Source of the DNA: JAXGYV01 sp040772045
GTDB lineage: Bacteria; Actinomycetota; Thermoleophilia; UBA2241
Assembly: GCA_040772045.1 (NCBI GenBank)
Contig: JAXGYV010000010.1
Location: 19,177 to 83,176 of the forward strand
DNA length: 64,000 nt
Direction: 5' to 3'
The position numbers and the translations under genes were made by a program. Shown in pieces: positions 35,627-44,188 of this stretch. How positions within the stretch are numbered: the stretch's first letter is position 1; every line of letters begins with the position of its first letter. The notes under the pieces are model-generated. The model was not told the origin of the DNA. It saw only the letters and a list, made by a program, of their open reading frames with translations, and searched no databases.

Positions 35627-36097
35627 CTAGCGCCCCGGCGACAGGCTGTACAGAGCGCGCAGCAAGCGGTCGCGATGCTCGCCAGATTGGTTGCGCAGCT
35701 GATCGAGCACGCGCCGTATCTGCGGAGTGTCGGTCTCGAAGACCAGGAACGCGCGAGACTCGATCAGCGCCTGCTCGAGGTTCAGAGCGACCGCGAGAGC
35801 CTCGCGGAGGCTAGCGGAGCCGTACGTCGCCTCCTCAACGGTCTCTCTCACGTACCTCACCGATGCCTGTATGGCCCTCAGACTGAAACGCTCGGTGTCC
35901 AGGAACACGTGCACGCCGTCGACCTGGGCGAGCAGCGTGCGCAAGAGGGCGGCATGACTCTGCTCCTCGTCGGCCAACCCGTGCCACAGGTCCGCCGCCC
36001 GGGGGTATTTGAGAGCGTACGTGGCGTACAGCTCGGCGATGGCTTCCTCGTGTTGCGCCAGCGCCTCAACCACTGCGCTGTGGTCTCTGCCGCTCAT
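35627..36097 (-). CDS. Ferritin-like/rubrerythrin-like protein
   Basis: A helical protein of 156 residues. It has repeated carboxylate motifs suited to a di-metal site: EEAIAELYATYA, ADEEQSHAALL, and EQALIESRAFLVFE with a late SGEHRDR. This pattern (ExxxY, ExxH-like) is that of the ferritin-like family. It has no encapsulin loading peptide at its C-terminus (ALYSLSPGR), so it is probably not cargo. It lies 236 nt upstream of EncFtn on the same strand. AAGGG 8 nt before ATG 36097 supports the start. The substrate is uncertain. Confidence 0.75.
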   Translation of the reverse strand: MSGRDHSAVVEALAQHEEAIAELYATYALKYPRAADLWHGLADEEQSHAALLRTLLAQVDGVHVFLDTERFSLRAIQASVRYVRETVEEATYGSASLREALAVALNLEQALIESRAFLVFETDTPQIRRVLDQLRNQSGEHRDRLLRALYSLSPGR

Positions 36098-36241
36098 GGT
36101 CACCGCCCTTCCGTCGCCCGCCCCAACACGACCCCTCGTCGCGCGGAGCTTACAGGACGCCCATGGACCGCGGAAGCGTTACCGTAAACTGCACGGGCGA
36201 CGCCGGAAACCGAGCACACCGCGTCTGGGCCACCTGTGCTG

Positions 36242-37303
36242 CTAGGCCGGGTAGACCTGTATCTCCGTGGCCTTCACGGCAGCCCATACCTGACCGCCGG
36301 CACCCAGGTTCAGATCGGTCAGGGCGGCCGGCGTGATCTCCCCGACCAGCGATACCGGGCCGTCGATGCGCACGCGAACCCGGTCGCCCGTCACATCGAT
36401 CGGCTCGGCACTCCCCGGCCAGACGTTGCGCGGAGAGCCGTCGGGCCGCGTTCGATACAACGCCACGGCGTGAGGGTGGATCATGGCGAACACCTGGCCG
36501 CAACACGGCTCGTCGGCGGCCGCCACGAGCCGCTGGCCACCCGGCAGTTCGATCACTCCACCTCCAAGGGCCACGCCGCGGAACAGGTTGAGCCCCACCA
36601 GATCGGCCACGTACCGAGACCGGGGGTGGGCGCTCACCTCCGCCGGTGTGCCGGCCTGACTCACGTGTCCGGCCTCCAGCACGACAAGCTGATCGGCCAG
36701 CGTCATCGCCTCGATCGGGTCGTGCGTTACGAGCACGCAGACGCCCTCGTAGCAGCTCAGATGACGATGCAGCTCCCTGCGCAGCTCCGCACGAGCGCCG
36801 GCGTCGAGCGCCGCCAGGGGCTCATCGAGCAAGAGCAGCTTTGGCTCCGTCACCAGCGCCCGTGCGAGGGCGACGCGTTGCGCCTGGCCACCCGAGAGCG
36901 CCCGCGGCCTCATACGCTCCTTGCCGGCAAGGCCAACGCGCTCTAACCACTCGCTGGCGCGCCGGCGCGCGTCCGCTCGCGACGCGCCCCGACAGCGCAG
37001 CCCGAACGCCACATTCTCGATCACCGAGAGATGGGGGAATAACAGGTAGTCCTGGAAGACCATGCCCAACGGTCGCTGCTCGGTGGGCACGTGCACCGCT
37101 GTAGCGGTATCCTCGATCACCTTCTCATCCAACACCACCCTGCCACGCTGCAACGATGTGAGCCCGGCCAGCGCGCGCAGCAGAGTGGTCTTGCCGGCCG
37201 CGTTGGGCCCCAGCAGACCGACAACCTGCCCCTTGCGAGCGACGATCTGCGCATTTACCTCCAGCGACCCCATGCGCAGGGCTACGTCCGCACGCAGGCT
37301 CAT
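36242..37303 (-). CDS. modC: Molybdate ABC transporter ATP-binding protein
   Basis: This ATPase powers ModB. Motifs are Walker A GPNAAGKTT (alanine for the more usual glycine), LSGGQAQRV, Walker B LLLLDEPLAALD and the switch histidine in LVTHDP. The C-terminal 120 residues contain a TOBE-type domain (GDRVRVRIDG, GEITPAAL, VWAAVKATEI) that senses or binds oxyanions. The 353 residues are normal for ModC-type proteins. GAGGGGAG about 7 nt upstream fixes the start. It closes the modABC operon. Confidence 0.92.
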   Translation of the reverse strand: MSLRADVALRMGSLEVNAQIVARKGQVVGLLGPNAAGKTTLLRALAGLTSLQRGRVVLDEKVIEDTATAVHVPTEQRPLGMVFQDYLLFPHLSVIENVAFGLRCRGASRADARRRASEWLERVGLAGKERMRPRALSGGQAQRVALARALVTEPKLLLLDEPLAALDAGARAELRRELHRHLSCYEGVCVLVTHDPIEAMTLADQLVVLEAGHVSQAGTPAEVSAHPRSRYVADLVGLNLFRGVALGGGVIELPGGQRLVAAADEPCCGQVFAMIHPHAVALYRTRPDGSPRNVWPGSAEPIDVTGDRVRVRIDGPVSLVGEITPAALTDLNLGAGGQVWAAVKATEIQVYPA

Positions 37304-37339
37304 CCGGCTCCCCTCAATCCGCCCCGGCGTCTCACTCGG

Positions 37340-38287
37340 TCAGTGGCCATGGAACCATCGCCCACGCAAAGCGAGCAGGATGCTCAGTGAGACCACGAGC
37401 ATGATCAGACTGAGAGCCATGGCCGCCTCGGGATTGCTCTGTAACGCCAGGTACACGGCTAAGGGCATCGTCTGCGTACTGCCCGGCAAGTTCCCGGCGA
37501 AGGTGATGGTAGCGCCGAATTCGCCCAGCGCACGGGCCCAGCTGAGCGCCGCGCCGGCCCCCAGGGTGGGAGCGATCAGCGGCAGCGTGACCCGCAGGAA
37601 GGTGACCCAGCGGCCGGCGCCCAGCGTGGCTGCCGCGTCCTCGTAACGCTGTCCAAGCGCGCGCAGACCGGCTTCCACGGTGACGATGAGGAAGGGCATG
37701 GCGACGAAGGCTTCGGCCATGACGGCGCCGGCGGTGCTGAACGGCAGGGTGACACCGAAGGCCCGCTCGAGCCACTGCCCAAGCAGGCCATGGCGGCCGA
37801 ACGCCAGCAGGAGCGCGACGCCCCCCACTACCGGCGGTAGCACCATCGGCAGCATGACCAGCGCACGTACCACGTTGCGCCCGGGGAAGCTCACGCGAGC
37901 CAGCAGCCAAGCCAGCGGCACCCCGATGACGATAGATACGGCCACCGCGCTCACCGAGCACTGCAGTGAGAGCCGCAGAGCGGTGAGCACACCAGGCGCG
38001 CCCAGGTCGGCCGGCAGGTTTCGCCACGGGGTACGAAGTACCAGGCCGATCAGGGGAATCGCCAGAAACGCGACCGCGAGCGCCGCCAGCGGTACGAAAC
38101 CGAGCGGCGCCCTCCGCCGGACGCCGCGGAACCGCCACATCGAGCGGCACACGCTCGCTTCTCCACCCGCGGAAGCCGTTGGGGAGGCCGCTATGAGCGC
38201 CTCACTTGGTTGCTCAGCGGAGGCCGCGGCACGGGCATTCTCCCGCGCCGCGGCCTCCGCGCGTCCTTGGGTTAACTCTAAGGTCAC
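37340..38287 (-). CDS. modB: Molybdate ABC transporter permease
   Basis: An integral membrane protein with five to six core helices and the EAA cytoplasmic loop (EDAAATLGAGRWVTFLRVTLP) that contacts ModC. The ALGEFGATITFAGNLPGSTQTMPLA segment is typical of ModB. An N-terminal extension of about 60 residues, rich in Ala/Glu/Ser and Arg, precedes the first helix and is unusual, so a later start is possible. GTG 38287 overlaps the modA stop as GTGA, which favours coupling and this start. Confidence 0.9.
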   Translation of the reverse strand: MTLELTQGRAEAAARENARAAASAEQPSEALIAASPTASAGGEASVCRSMWRFRGVRRRAPLGFVPLAALAVAFLAIPLIGLVLRTPWRNLPADLGAPGVLTALRLSLQCSVSAVAVSIVIGVPLAWLLARVSFPGRNVVRALVMLPMVLPPVVGGVALLLAFGRHGLLGQWLERAFGVTLPFSTAGAVMAEAFVAMPFLIVTVEAGLRALGQRYEDAAATLGAGRWVTFLRVTLPLIAPTLGAGAALSWARALGEFGATITFAGNLPGSTQTMPLAVYLALQSNPEAAMALSLIMLVVSLSILLALRGRWFHGH

Positions 38288-39093
38288 CGCGTGGCAGGTG
38301 GTAGGAAGCCGAACTTCTGGAGCACCTGCTGCCCCTTGTCCGCGAGTACCCAGTCCACGAACGCTTGCGCGGCGTCCGCATGCTCACTCGAGGTCACGGA
38401 AGCGATGGGATACGTGGCGGTCACGTTCTGCGCCTCCGGAATGTCGACCTCATCGATCGCGCCATCGGCAGCGCTCACGTCGGTGACGTACACGATGCCG
38501 GCGTCGCCCTCGCCCAGCGAGATCTTGGTAACGACGCCCTTGACCGTGTTCTCCAGCGAGACGGGCTTCACGGTTACGCTGGCGCCGGCGAGGATCTCGG
38601 CCGCATACTTGCCCGCGGGCACCTCGGGAGCGGCGAGAACGACCTTGAGATCCGTCCGCGCCAAGTCGCTCAGGCCGCTGATCCCCTGGGGATTGTCTGG
38701 CGCCACCGCGATGGCCAGCTTGTTCTGAGCGAACACTTTCTGGGCACCGACGAACTTAGCCACCCGCTCCATATTCCTCACGTCGGCCGAGGCGAACACA
38801 TCTGCCGGTGCTCCCTGCTCGATCTGCATGGCCAAGTCCTGACTGCCAGCGAAGTTGAACACTACCTCGATGGTGGGGTTCGCCGCCATGAACTCGGTGC
38901 CTATCTCCGTGAATACCTCTGTCAGAGAGGCCGCGGCGAACACGGTGATCTTGGTAGTGGTGGCCGCGGAAGAGGACGCTGCCGTGTCGGCGGACTTCTC
39001 GGCGGCGCCGCACCCGGCGACCAGCCAGCTGAGGGTCATAACACAGACGAGCAGCGCGGCAAAGCGAGCTCTGCGGGGACGGGGAAATGTCAT
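38284..39093 (-). CDS. modA: Molybdate-binding lipoprotein
   Basis: The signal peptide ends in the lipobox LVAGC, so the protein is a lipid-anchored receptor. The mature part has the ModA pattern: TVFAAASLTEV, NFAGSQDLAMQIEQGAPADVFASA, and AQAFVDWVLADKGQQVLQKFGF. The serines in AAASL and AGSQ usually contact molybdate or tungstate; which is bound cannot be told here. GAGGAGG lies 5 nt before ATG 39093. A Moco-type riboswitch and a promoter lie upstream. Confidence 0.93.
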   Translation of the reverse strand: MTFPRPRRARFAALLVCVMTLSWLVAGCGAAEKSADTAASSSAATTTKITVFAAASLTEVFTEIGTEFMAANPTIEVVFNFAGSQDLAMQIEQGAPADVFASADVRNMERVAKFVGAQKVFAQNKLAIAVAPDNPQGISGLSDLARTDLKVVLAAPEVPAGKYAAEILAGASVTVKPVSLENTVKGVVTKISLGEGDAGIVYVTDVSAADGAIDEVDIPEAQNVTATYPIASVTSSEHADAAQAFVDWVLADKGQQVLQKFGFLPPATR

Positions 39094-39353
39094 GGTTGCC
39101 TCCTCTGGTGTGAACGTCGGATCGTCTGCACCGCACCACGACCCCGGGTCTTCGTGGCAACGGGTGTAGTCGCAAGGGCCGGGACAGACGATGGCAACGT
39201 GCCGAGGAAGGCGACGACATCACGCCACCGCCGAGCTGGCAGTGGACGTGCTCCTCGCTCGTATTCCGTACGCCATTGGCTGGCCGCTACGGCGAGCCGC
39301 CCACGCAGGCCAGCCAGAGCGGCCCGGCCGCGCACGGCCGGACGATGCTTCAT
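39090..39353 (-). CDS. Possible small basic protein between Moco riboswitch and modA (87 aa)
   Basis: The frame begins at ATG 39353, 8 nt after AAGGAG, the first ribosome-binding site downstream of the riboswitch. Its stop overlaps the modA start as ATGA. The protein is rich in arginine and alanine (AALAGLRGRLAVAAS, then LPARRWRDVVAFLGTLP), with no domain I recognise. It could be a real small protein or a translated leader that couples riboswitch control to modA. Its codon pattern is not strongly GC3-biased, so confidence is modest. Confidence 0.4.
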   Translation of the reverse strand: MKHRPAVRGRAALAGLRGRLAVAASQWRTEYERGARPLPARRWRDVVAFLGTLPSSVPALATTPVATKTRGRGAVQTIRRSHQRRQP

Positions 39354-39377
39354 GCCCCTCGCTCCTTTCCAAGCACG

Positions 39378-39494
39378 CGGAGGTCCGGGCGTTTCCACCA
39401 CAGGCCCACGACGGCGCTCTCGCGCCGCCCCATGGTCTCTCCATGGTACGGCCCCGTACCCATAGCAGATGCCGTAGGGCGCGGGGCTCGGAGT
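39378..39494 (-). ncRNA. Moco (molybdenum cofactor)-type riboswitch candidate
   Basis: On the minus strand the segment begins CTCCGAGCC and ends with TGGAAACGCCCGGACCTCC, both close to the conserved ends I recall for the Moco RNA motif. Between them are three hairpins: GGTACG/CGTACC, CCATGG-AGAGA-CCATGG and CGGCGC/GCGCCG closed by a GAGA (GNRA) tetraloop. A GNRA loop and this order fit the motif. Known examples precede Moco synthesis or molybdate transport genes, and here it sits between mobA and modA, just after a good promoter. The AAAGGAG site about 13 nt later could be masked by the terminal CCTCC. Confidence 0.75.
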
Positions 39495-39512
39495 AAGGTA
39501 CGACTGCCTGCT

Positions 39513-39542
39513 ACTGTACCAACGGCGCGAAACGACGGTCAA
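39513..39542 (-). promoter_or_regulatory. Promoter for the mod operon
   Basis: On the minus strand TTGACC (39542-39537) is separated by 18 nt from TACAGT (39518-39513). The predicted transcription start falls about 12 nt before the riboswitch, so modABC can be transcribed independently of mobA. Confidence 0.6.
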
Positions 39543-39639
39543 ACCTGCCGCCCCACCGCCGCCGTGCCGTTCACCGCCGCCGTCTTCTATCCCCCGCCCC
39601 GCGACGCGGCCTTGGCCCGGGACGAGGCGCCCGAGTCGA

Positions 39640-40290
39640 CTACCGGTCGCGGAGCGGCTCGCCGGTTTGTTCTTCCCCCGACCGCGCCTGCTCTTCCTCC
39701 GCCAGTCGGCGCACTGCTCGCCAGTCCGATGGCGTGTTGACGTTGAGGAACGGTGCGCTCTCGACAAAGGGCACACGAGCCACCCGCACCAAGGGCAGCA
39801 GGTCGAGGATGCTGTGGCGCCCCTCGGCGAGGAGGCCTCGAGAAGGTCCCAGACAGCGAGGCCCGTACACCGCGTGCAGCGGTTCGAGATGCTGCCCGAC
39901 GATGGGAAGAGCGACGTCTACGTCCGAATACGCGCTGAGGACCTTCTCGATAGCGGACGGCGTGGCGAACGCCATGTCGGCGGCCAGCACGAACAGCGGC
40001 GCCTGATACCTGGCCAGCGCGGTGGCGATGGCCGCGAGCGGCGAGCCGGTGAGCTCGTCGAAAAGAATCTCGACTCCCGATGGGGCAGTGGACGGCAGTG
40101 GCCTGTCGCGACGCACCGACACCACCACTCGCGGGAACACCGCGCGCAACACGGAGACGTTGCGCTCGAGGAGCGTGCTCCCCGCGAGCCGGAGCAGTCG
40201 CTTGTCGTGCCCCATCCGCCGGGCTTCCCCGCCGGCGAGCACCACGCCGATGGTGACCGTCTGGAGTCCTGTCGGTTCCTCGCACACCAC
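39640..40290 (-). CDS. mobA: Molybdenum cofactor guanylyltransferase
   Basis: MobA attaches GMP to molybdopterin to make the guanine-dinucleotide cofactor. The N-terminal nucleotide-binding loop is LAGGEARRMGHDK, with the glycine-rich start and the basic RMG-K typical of MobA. The central FVLAADMAF carries the metal-binding aspartate, and a late NVNTPSDW matches the family. The protein is 216 residues. GTG 40290 lies exactly 6 nt after TAGACT on the minus strand and no ribosome-binding site is present, so a leaderless start is likely. It is upstream of the riboswitch and mod operon. Confidence 0.88.
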   Translation of the reverse strand: MVCEEPTGLQTVTIGVVLAGGEARRMGHDKRLLRLAGSTLLERNVSVLRAVFPRVVVSVRRDRPLPSTAPSGVEILFDELTGSPLAAIATALARYQAPLFVLAADMAFATPSAIEKVLSAYSDVDVALPIVGQHLEPLHAVYGPRCLGPSRGLLAEGRHSILDLLPLVRVARVPFVESAPFLNVNTPSDWRAVRRLAEEEQARSGEEQTGEPLRDR

Positions 40291-40592
40291 CGTCGCAGTC
40301 TAGCCCATCGCCTCTTCTCAGCCATCCACTGCCCCCCGAGGGGACAACAGCGATACACTCAGAGTATTGGGGGTAGTGCGCCGTCTCCACGGGGCGAGGA
40401 TTCGGAGCAGGGGGGGAAGAGGATACCCGCGCTCTCACCTCTCCACCGCGAGGAGTCGCCGCCGTACCCGTGGCATGGGGTGACATACCACACGTATGCT
40501 CCGTACAACGGGGCGGGGAGGCTCACCGCCGCAGCCGTCTCGAAGGGTTCGAGATGCCGCAGCCGGGGTCGGCCGGTGGAAGGAGGAGAACT
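40291..40592. other. Divergent intergenic region between mobA and the transketolase gene
   Basis: Apart from the mobA -10 box at 40297-40302 and the ribosome-binding site of the transketolase gene (AAGGAGGAG at about 40580-40589), I see no clear promoter, hairpin or small gene in these 302 nt. A TPP-riboswitch CUGAGA core was looked for and not found. Confidence 0.5.
40297..40302 (-). promoter_or_regulatory. TAGACT -10 box, leaderless type, for mobA
   Basis: On the minus strand TAGACT is followed by GCGACG and GTG 40290, a 6-nt gap with no ribosome-binding site. Confidence 0.5.
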
Positions 40593-42953
40593 ATGGCATT
40601 CGCGCTGGGACCCAGACGAGCGACTGTCGTCGATGTTACCCAGGTCCGGCAGCGGGAAGCAGAACCTCTCTCCCAGGAGGACCTCGCGTCCTTCGAGGAT
40701 CTGGATCTCGTCTACCGATCGCTCTGCGCCGTGCTCTACAACTACGTGCCGATGTCCGGCCACCCAGGAGGGTCTATCTCTTCCGGACGGTTCATGGCCG
40801 GCGTCCTTTACGACAGCGCGGACTACGATCTCGGCGACCCAAACCGACAAGACGCCGACATCGTCTCTTATGCGGCCGGACACAAGGCCTTAGGCCTCTA
40901 CGCCATGTGGGCACTGCGAGACGAAGTGGCACGCGTGGGTCAGCCGGACCTCCTTCCCGACGACGAAAGCCGCCGGCTGCGGCTGGAGGACCTCCTCGGT
41001 TTCCGCCGCAACCCGCTGACCGCCACACCGCTATTCCGGCAGCTGCGCGCCAAAGCCCTGGATGGCCACCCGACACCCGCAACGCCGTTCATCCGCCTCT
41101 CGACCGGCGCCTCTGGCGTGGGTGTGGCCAGCTCGATCGGGTTGGCCTTCGCGGCCCGCGACCGTTACGGAGCGAACGCTCCGCGGGTACACATCATGGA
41201 AGGCGAGGGCGGGCTAACGCCCGGCCGCGTCTTCGAAGCTCTGGCGGCCGCGGGCACCGCCAGTCTGGACAACGTGGTGCTCCACCTCGACTGGAACCAG
41301 GCGTCCATCGACAGTGACCATGTCTGCCGTGAGGGGACAACCCCGGGGGACTACGTCCAGTGGGATCCGCAGGAGCTCTTCTACCTGCATGACTGGAACG
41401 TGATCTTCGTCCCCGACGGGCACAACTTCCAGCAGATCATCGTCGCGCAACGGCGCGCGCTCACGCTCGACACCGGGCAACCGACGGCGATCATCTACCG
41501 GACGAGCAAGGGCTGGCGCTACGGCATCGAGGGCCGACTCTCCCATGGTGCCGGCCACAAGCTCTGTTCGAGCGGCTTCTACGCCGCGCTGGACGAGCTC
41601 ACCGCGGGCGCCGCCGCCCTGCCGACGTGCGACGCGAACGCCCGCCGCTGCGCCGGGCCAGACGGCACCACAGTGCTCGAAGAGTGCTTCTGGGAGGCGC
41701 TCGGCGTGGTACGCAGGCACATCGAAACTCATCCCTCCACCGCGATCGCCCTGAGCAAGCGTCTGCGAGCGGCGCGTGAGCACCTCGACGCGTGGCGGCG
41801 CGCGCCACGCACGAACGCACCTCGGGTGGAGGGCGTGTATGAGTGCGTGAAGACGAACAGGGACGCCCCTGAGGAGCTGCGTCTCGAGGCTGGCGACGCA
41901 ACGACCATCCGCGGCGAGCTCGGGCGAGCACTGCGGTTCCTCAACACGGCCTCCGGCGGGGCCATCTTGACAGCCGCCGCCGATTTGCTCGGCTCCACGA
42001 GCGTGAACACCATCGCCACTGACTTCCCCGCAGGGTACTGGAACGCGCGTACCAACCCCGAAGCACGTCTGCTCTCCATCGGAGGTATCTGCGAGGACGC
42101 CATCAGCGGCATTCTCAGCGGCATCGCGAGCTTCGGCCACGCCATCGGCGTCGGCTCGTCCTACGGAGCCTTCATCGCCCCCCTGGGCCACATAGCCGCG
42201 CGCCTCCATATCATCGGCGCTCAGGCCAGACGAGCCACCTTCGGCGATGCTTACAGCCCGATGATCCTGGTGTGCGCCCATGCGGGCGTTAAGACCGGCG
42301 AAGACGGTCCTACGCACGCCGATGTACAGGCGCTGCAGCTCCTGCAAGAGAACTTCCCACGCGGGACGACGATCACCCTGACGCCATGGGAGCCACAGGA
42401 GGTTTGGCCGCTGATCGCCGCCGCGTTGAATCAGCGGCCGGCCGTTATCGCGCCCTTTGTGACCCGCCCCACCGAGACCGTCCCCGATCGCGCGGCGCTG
42501 GGTCTCGCGGAGCCGGAGGCGGCCGCGGCCGGCGTCTACATCCTGCGGCGCCCCCAGGGCGAGCCCGACGTTACCGTAGTGCTCCAAGAGAGCGCCGTCA
42601 CCTACGCGTTCGTGCGCGAGACACTCCCCCTCCTCCAGGAACAGGGGATCGATGCGCTGGTCTACTACGTCGCCAGCACCGAACTCTTCGACGCGCTCTC
42701 CGAGGAGGAACGCCGCGAGGTATTCCCCGAACGGCGAGCGCTCGAGGCGGTCGGCATCACCGGATTCACGCTGCCGACCCTCTACCGCTGGGTGCGGTCG
42801 GAGGCTGGGCGTGCCGCTAGCCTGTACCCGCACCGCAAGGGCCACTACCTTGGCAGCGGTCAGGGCCACATGGTGCTCGTCGAGGCCGGACTCGATGGCG
42901 CCAGCCAAGCGCAGGCCATCAAGCGCTACGTCGATTCGCGGGCGCGGAGATGA
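40593..42953 (+). CDS. Transketolase-family TPP enzyme (uncharacterised subgroup)
   Basis: The protein of 786 residues has the three transketolase domains in one chain. The substrate-binding SGHPGGS segment is near residue 55. The TPP/Mg site is GEGGLTPG near residue 204 with the asparagine in DWNQASID. The pyrimidine domain follows with GGICEDAISGILSG (catalytic glutamate) and a His-rich LVCAHAGVKTGEDGPTHAD. It is about 120 residues longer than classical transketolase, and SARTLPY-like sugar-phosphate motifs are not obvious, so its substrate is uncertain. AAGGAGGAG 5 nt upstream selects ATG 40593. Confidence 0.85.
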   Translation: MAFALGPRRATVVDVTQVRQREAEPLSQEDLASFEDLDLVYRSLCAVLYNYVPMSGHPGGSISSGRFMAGVLYDSADYDLGDPNRQDADIVSYAAGHKALGLYAMWALRDEVARVGQPDLLPDDESRRLRLEDLLGFRRNPLTATPLFRQLRAKALDGHPTPATPFIRLSTGASGVGVASSIGLAFAARDRYGANAPRVHIMEGEGGLTPGRVFEALAAAGTASLDNVVLHLDWNQASIDSDHVCREGTTPGDYVQWDPQELFYLHDWNVIFVPDGHNFQQIIVAQRRALTLDTGQPTAIIYRTSKGWRYGIEGRLSHGAGHKLCSSGFYAALDELTAGAAALPTCDANARRCAGPDGTTVLEECFWEALGVVRRHIETHPSTAIALSKRLRAAREHLDAWRRAPRTNAPRVEGVYECVKTNRDAPEELRLEAGDATTIRGELGRALRFLNTASGGAILTAAADLLGSTSVNTIATDFPAGYWNARTNPEARLLSIGGICEDAISGILSGIASFGHAIGVGSSYGAFIAPLGHIAARLHIIGAQARRATFGDAYSPMILVCAHAGVKTGEDGPTHADVQALQLLQENFPRGTTITLTPWEPQEVWPLIAAALNQRPAVIAPFVTRPTETVPDRAALGLAEPEAAAAGVYILRRPQGEPDVTVVLQESAVTYAFVRETLPLLQEQGIDALVYYVASTELFDALSEEERREVFPERRALEAVGITGFTLPTLYRWVRSEAGRAASLYPHRKGHYLGSGQGHMVLVEAGLDGASQAQAIKRYVDSRARR

Positions 42954-43054
42954 GTGAGTCGAGCGATGCCCGGCGCCTGCCGCAGATGAGCTCTCTCGGG
43001 CATCGTCCTGCTATCGCTCGCGGTCGACGGGTTCGCACGGATTTACAAAGAGCG

Positions 43055-43060
43055 TATACT
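43055..43060 (+). promoter_or_regulatory. -10 box upstream of the cold-shock gene
   Basis: TATACT lies 112 nt before the coding start, giving a leader of about 105 nt. Long untranslated leaders are typical of cold-shock genes. No convincing -35 box was found. Confidence 0.4.
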
Positions 43061-43171
43061 CTGGCTTCTGCGTGAGGTGGAACATCATCGCACGCAGGGT
43101 CATGACACGAGCGCGCATCGTTGCCACTTGCTAGTCGCCGCGAACACGCTCAGGAGCAGAGGAGCACACAC

Positions 43172-43372
43172 GTGGCTCAAGGTACAGTGAAGTGGTTCAA
43201 CGGGCAGAAGGGCTACGGCTTCATCGAGCAAGCCGACGGCGGGAAAGACGTGTTCGTGCACGTCAACGAGCTTGCCCCCGGCGTTCGCACGCTCACCGAG
43301 AACCAGACCGTCGAGTTCGAGGTCACTCAGGGACAGAAGGGGCCGCAGGCGGTTAACGTCCGGCCTGTCTGA
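43172..43372 (+). CDS. Cold-shock protein, CspA family
   Basis: A 66-residue single OB-fold RNA chaperone that binds single-stranded RNA and DNA. Both RNP motifs are present: KGYGFIEQ (RNP1) and DVFVHVNEL (RNP2), after the usual GTVKWFNGQ start. GGAG at 43161-43164 lies 7 nt before GTG 43172. A TATACT box about 110 nt upstream and a hairpin plus pyrimidine-rich tract downstream make it a single-gene unit. Confidence 0.97.
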   Translation: MAQGTVKWFNGQKGYGFIEQADGGKDVFVHVNELAPGVRTLTENQTVEFEVTQGQKGPQAVNVRPV

Positions 43373-43405
43373 CACTCCCCCTCGTCGACACAGTCAGCGC
43401 CGCCA

Positions 43406-43424
43406 GGTGGACCGACGGTCCACC
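43406..43424 (+). terminator. Terminator after the cold-shock gene
   Basis: A perfect 8-bp stem (GGTGGACC with GGTCCACC) and a 3-nt loop, GAC, are followed by a pyrimidine-rich run (CGCTTCCTTCTTTC). It starts 34 nt after the stop codon. Confidence 0.65.
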
Positions 43425-43591
43425 CGCAGCCGCTTCCTTCTTTCGGGCTCAATTTAGCTGCCTCCAGCGACCTTCGAGGCGGGGAGAAGGTCCTTCGGGG
43501 AGACGCACGGTGGTCGAACACGCAAGACATGGACGAGACGGAGAGATAAGGTGTCGCAAGGTCATCGCGCTGCTCGAACAAGGAGTCGACT

Positions 43592-44188
43592 ATGAACATG
43601 CCTGAGCCGCAGCAAGCGCTCGTCAGGTCCACCATCGACATCGGCACCGTGCTCACGAACGCCGGACGCACGTTCGTCGGCGACATCGTGGTGCTCATCC
43701 TCGCCGCTCTGGTCGCCGGGCTTCTCTCAGTGGTCACCCTCGGCATCCTCGCCGGCCCCCTGTACGCCGGCCTCTACAGCATGGTCATCGCCCGGTGCAA
43801 GGAGGGCAAAAAACCCGAGGTCGGCGACGTGTTCTCCGAGCTGGGGCGGTTCTGGGCGTTCTTCGGCGCCACGCTCCTGCTGCTCCTGCTGATCGGGCTC
43901 GCCTGCATCACTATCATCGGCGGCATCCTTCTGACCACCATCTGGATTTACGTGTTCCCCCTCATGGTCGACCGTAAAATAGGCGTCATTGCCGCCATGC
44001 GAATGAGTAAGGCCATGGTGACGAGGGCGGGCTTCTGGGAGCACCTCGCGCTCGTCCTCCTGTTGCTGGTCATCGGTACCATCGGCAACGGCCCTATCGC
44101 GCTGCTCACCGTCCCCTTCACGGTGGCCGCCGTCGTGGTCGCCTATGGCTCACTCTCCGGCGACCAAGAGGCGGCTCCTCAAGCGTAG
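43592..44188 (+). CDS. Conserved membrane protein of unknown function
   Basis: A 198-residue protein with five to six hydrophobic helices in three pairs. A short basic loop (KEGKKPEVGDVF) follows the second helix, and a soluble N-terminus of about 20 residues precedes the first. The layout resembles DUF975/DUF4013-type or glycerophosphodiesterase membrane-domain proteins, whose role is unknown. AAGGAG 6 nt before ATG 43592 supports the start. No operon partner is evident; about 180 nt separate it from the M42 peptidase gene. Confidence 0.7.
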   Translation: MNMPEPQQALVRSTIDIGTVLTNAGRTFVGDIVVLILAALVAGLLSVVTLGILAGPLYAGLYSMVIARCKEGKKPEVGDVFSELGRFWAFFGATLLLLLLIGLACITIIGGILLTTIWIYVFPLMVDRKIGVIAAMRMSKAMVTRAGFWEHLALVLLLLVIGTIGNGPIALLTVPFTVAAVVVAYGSLSGDQEAAPQA

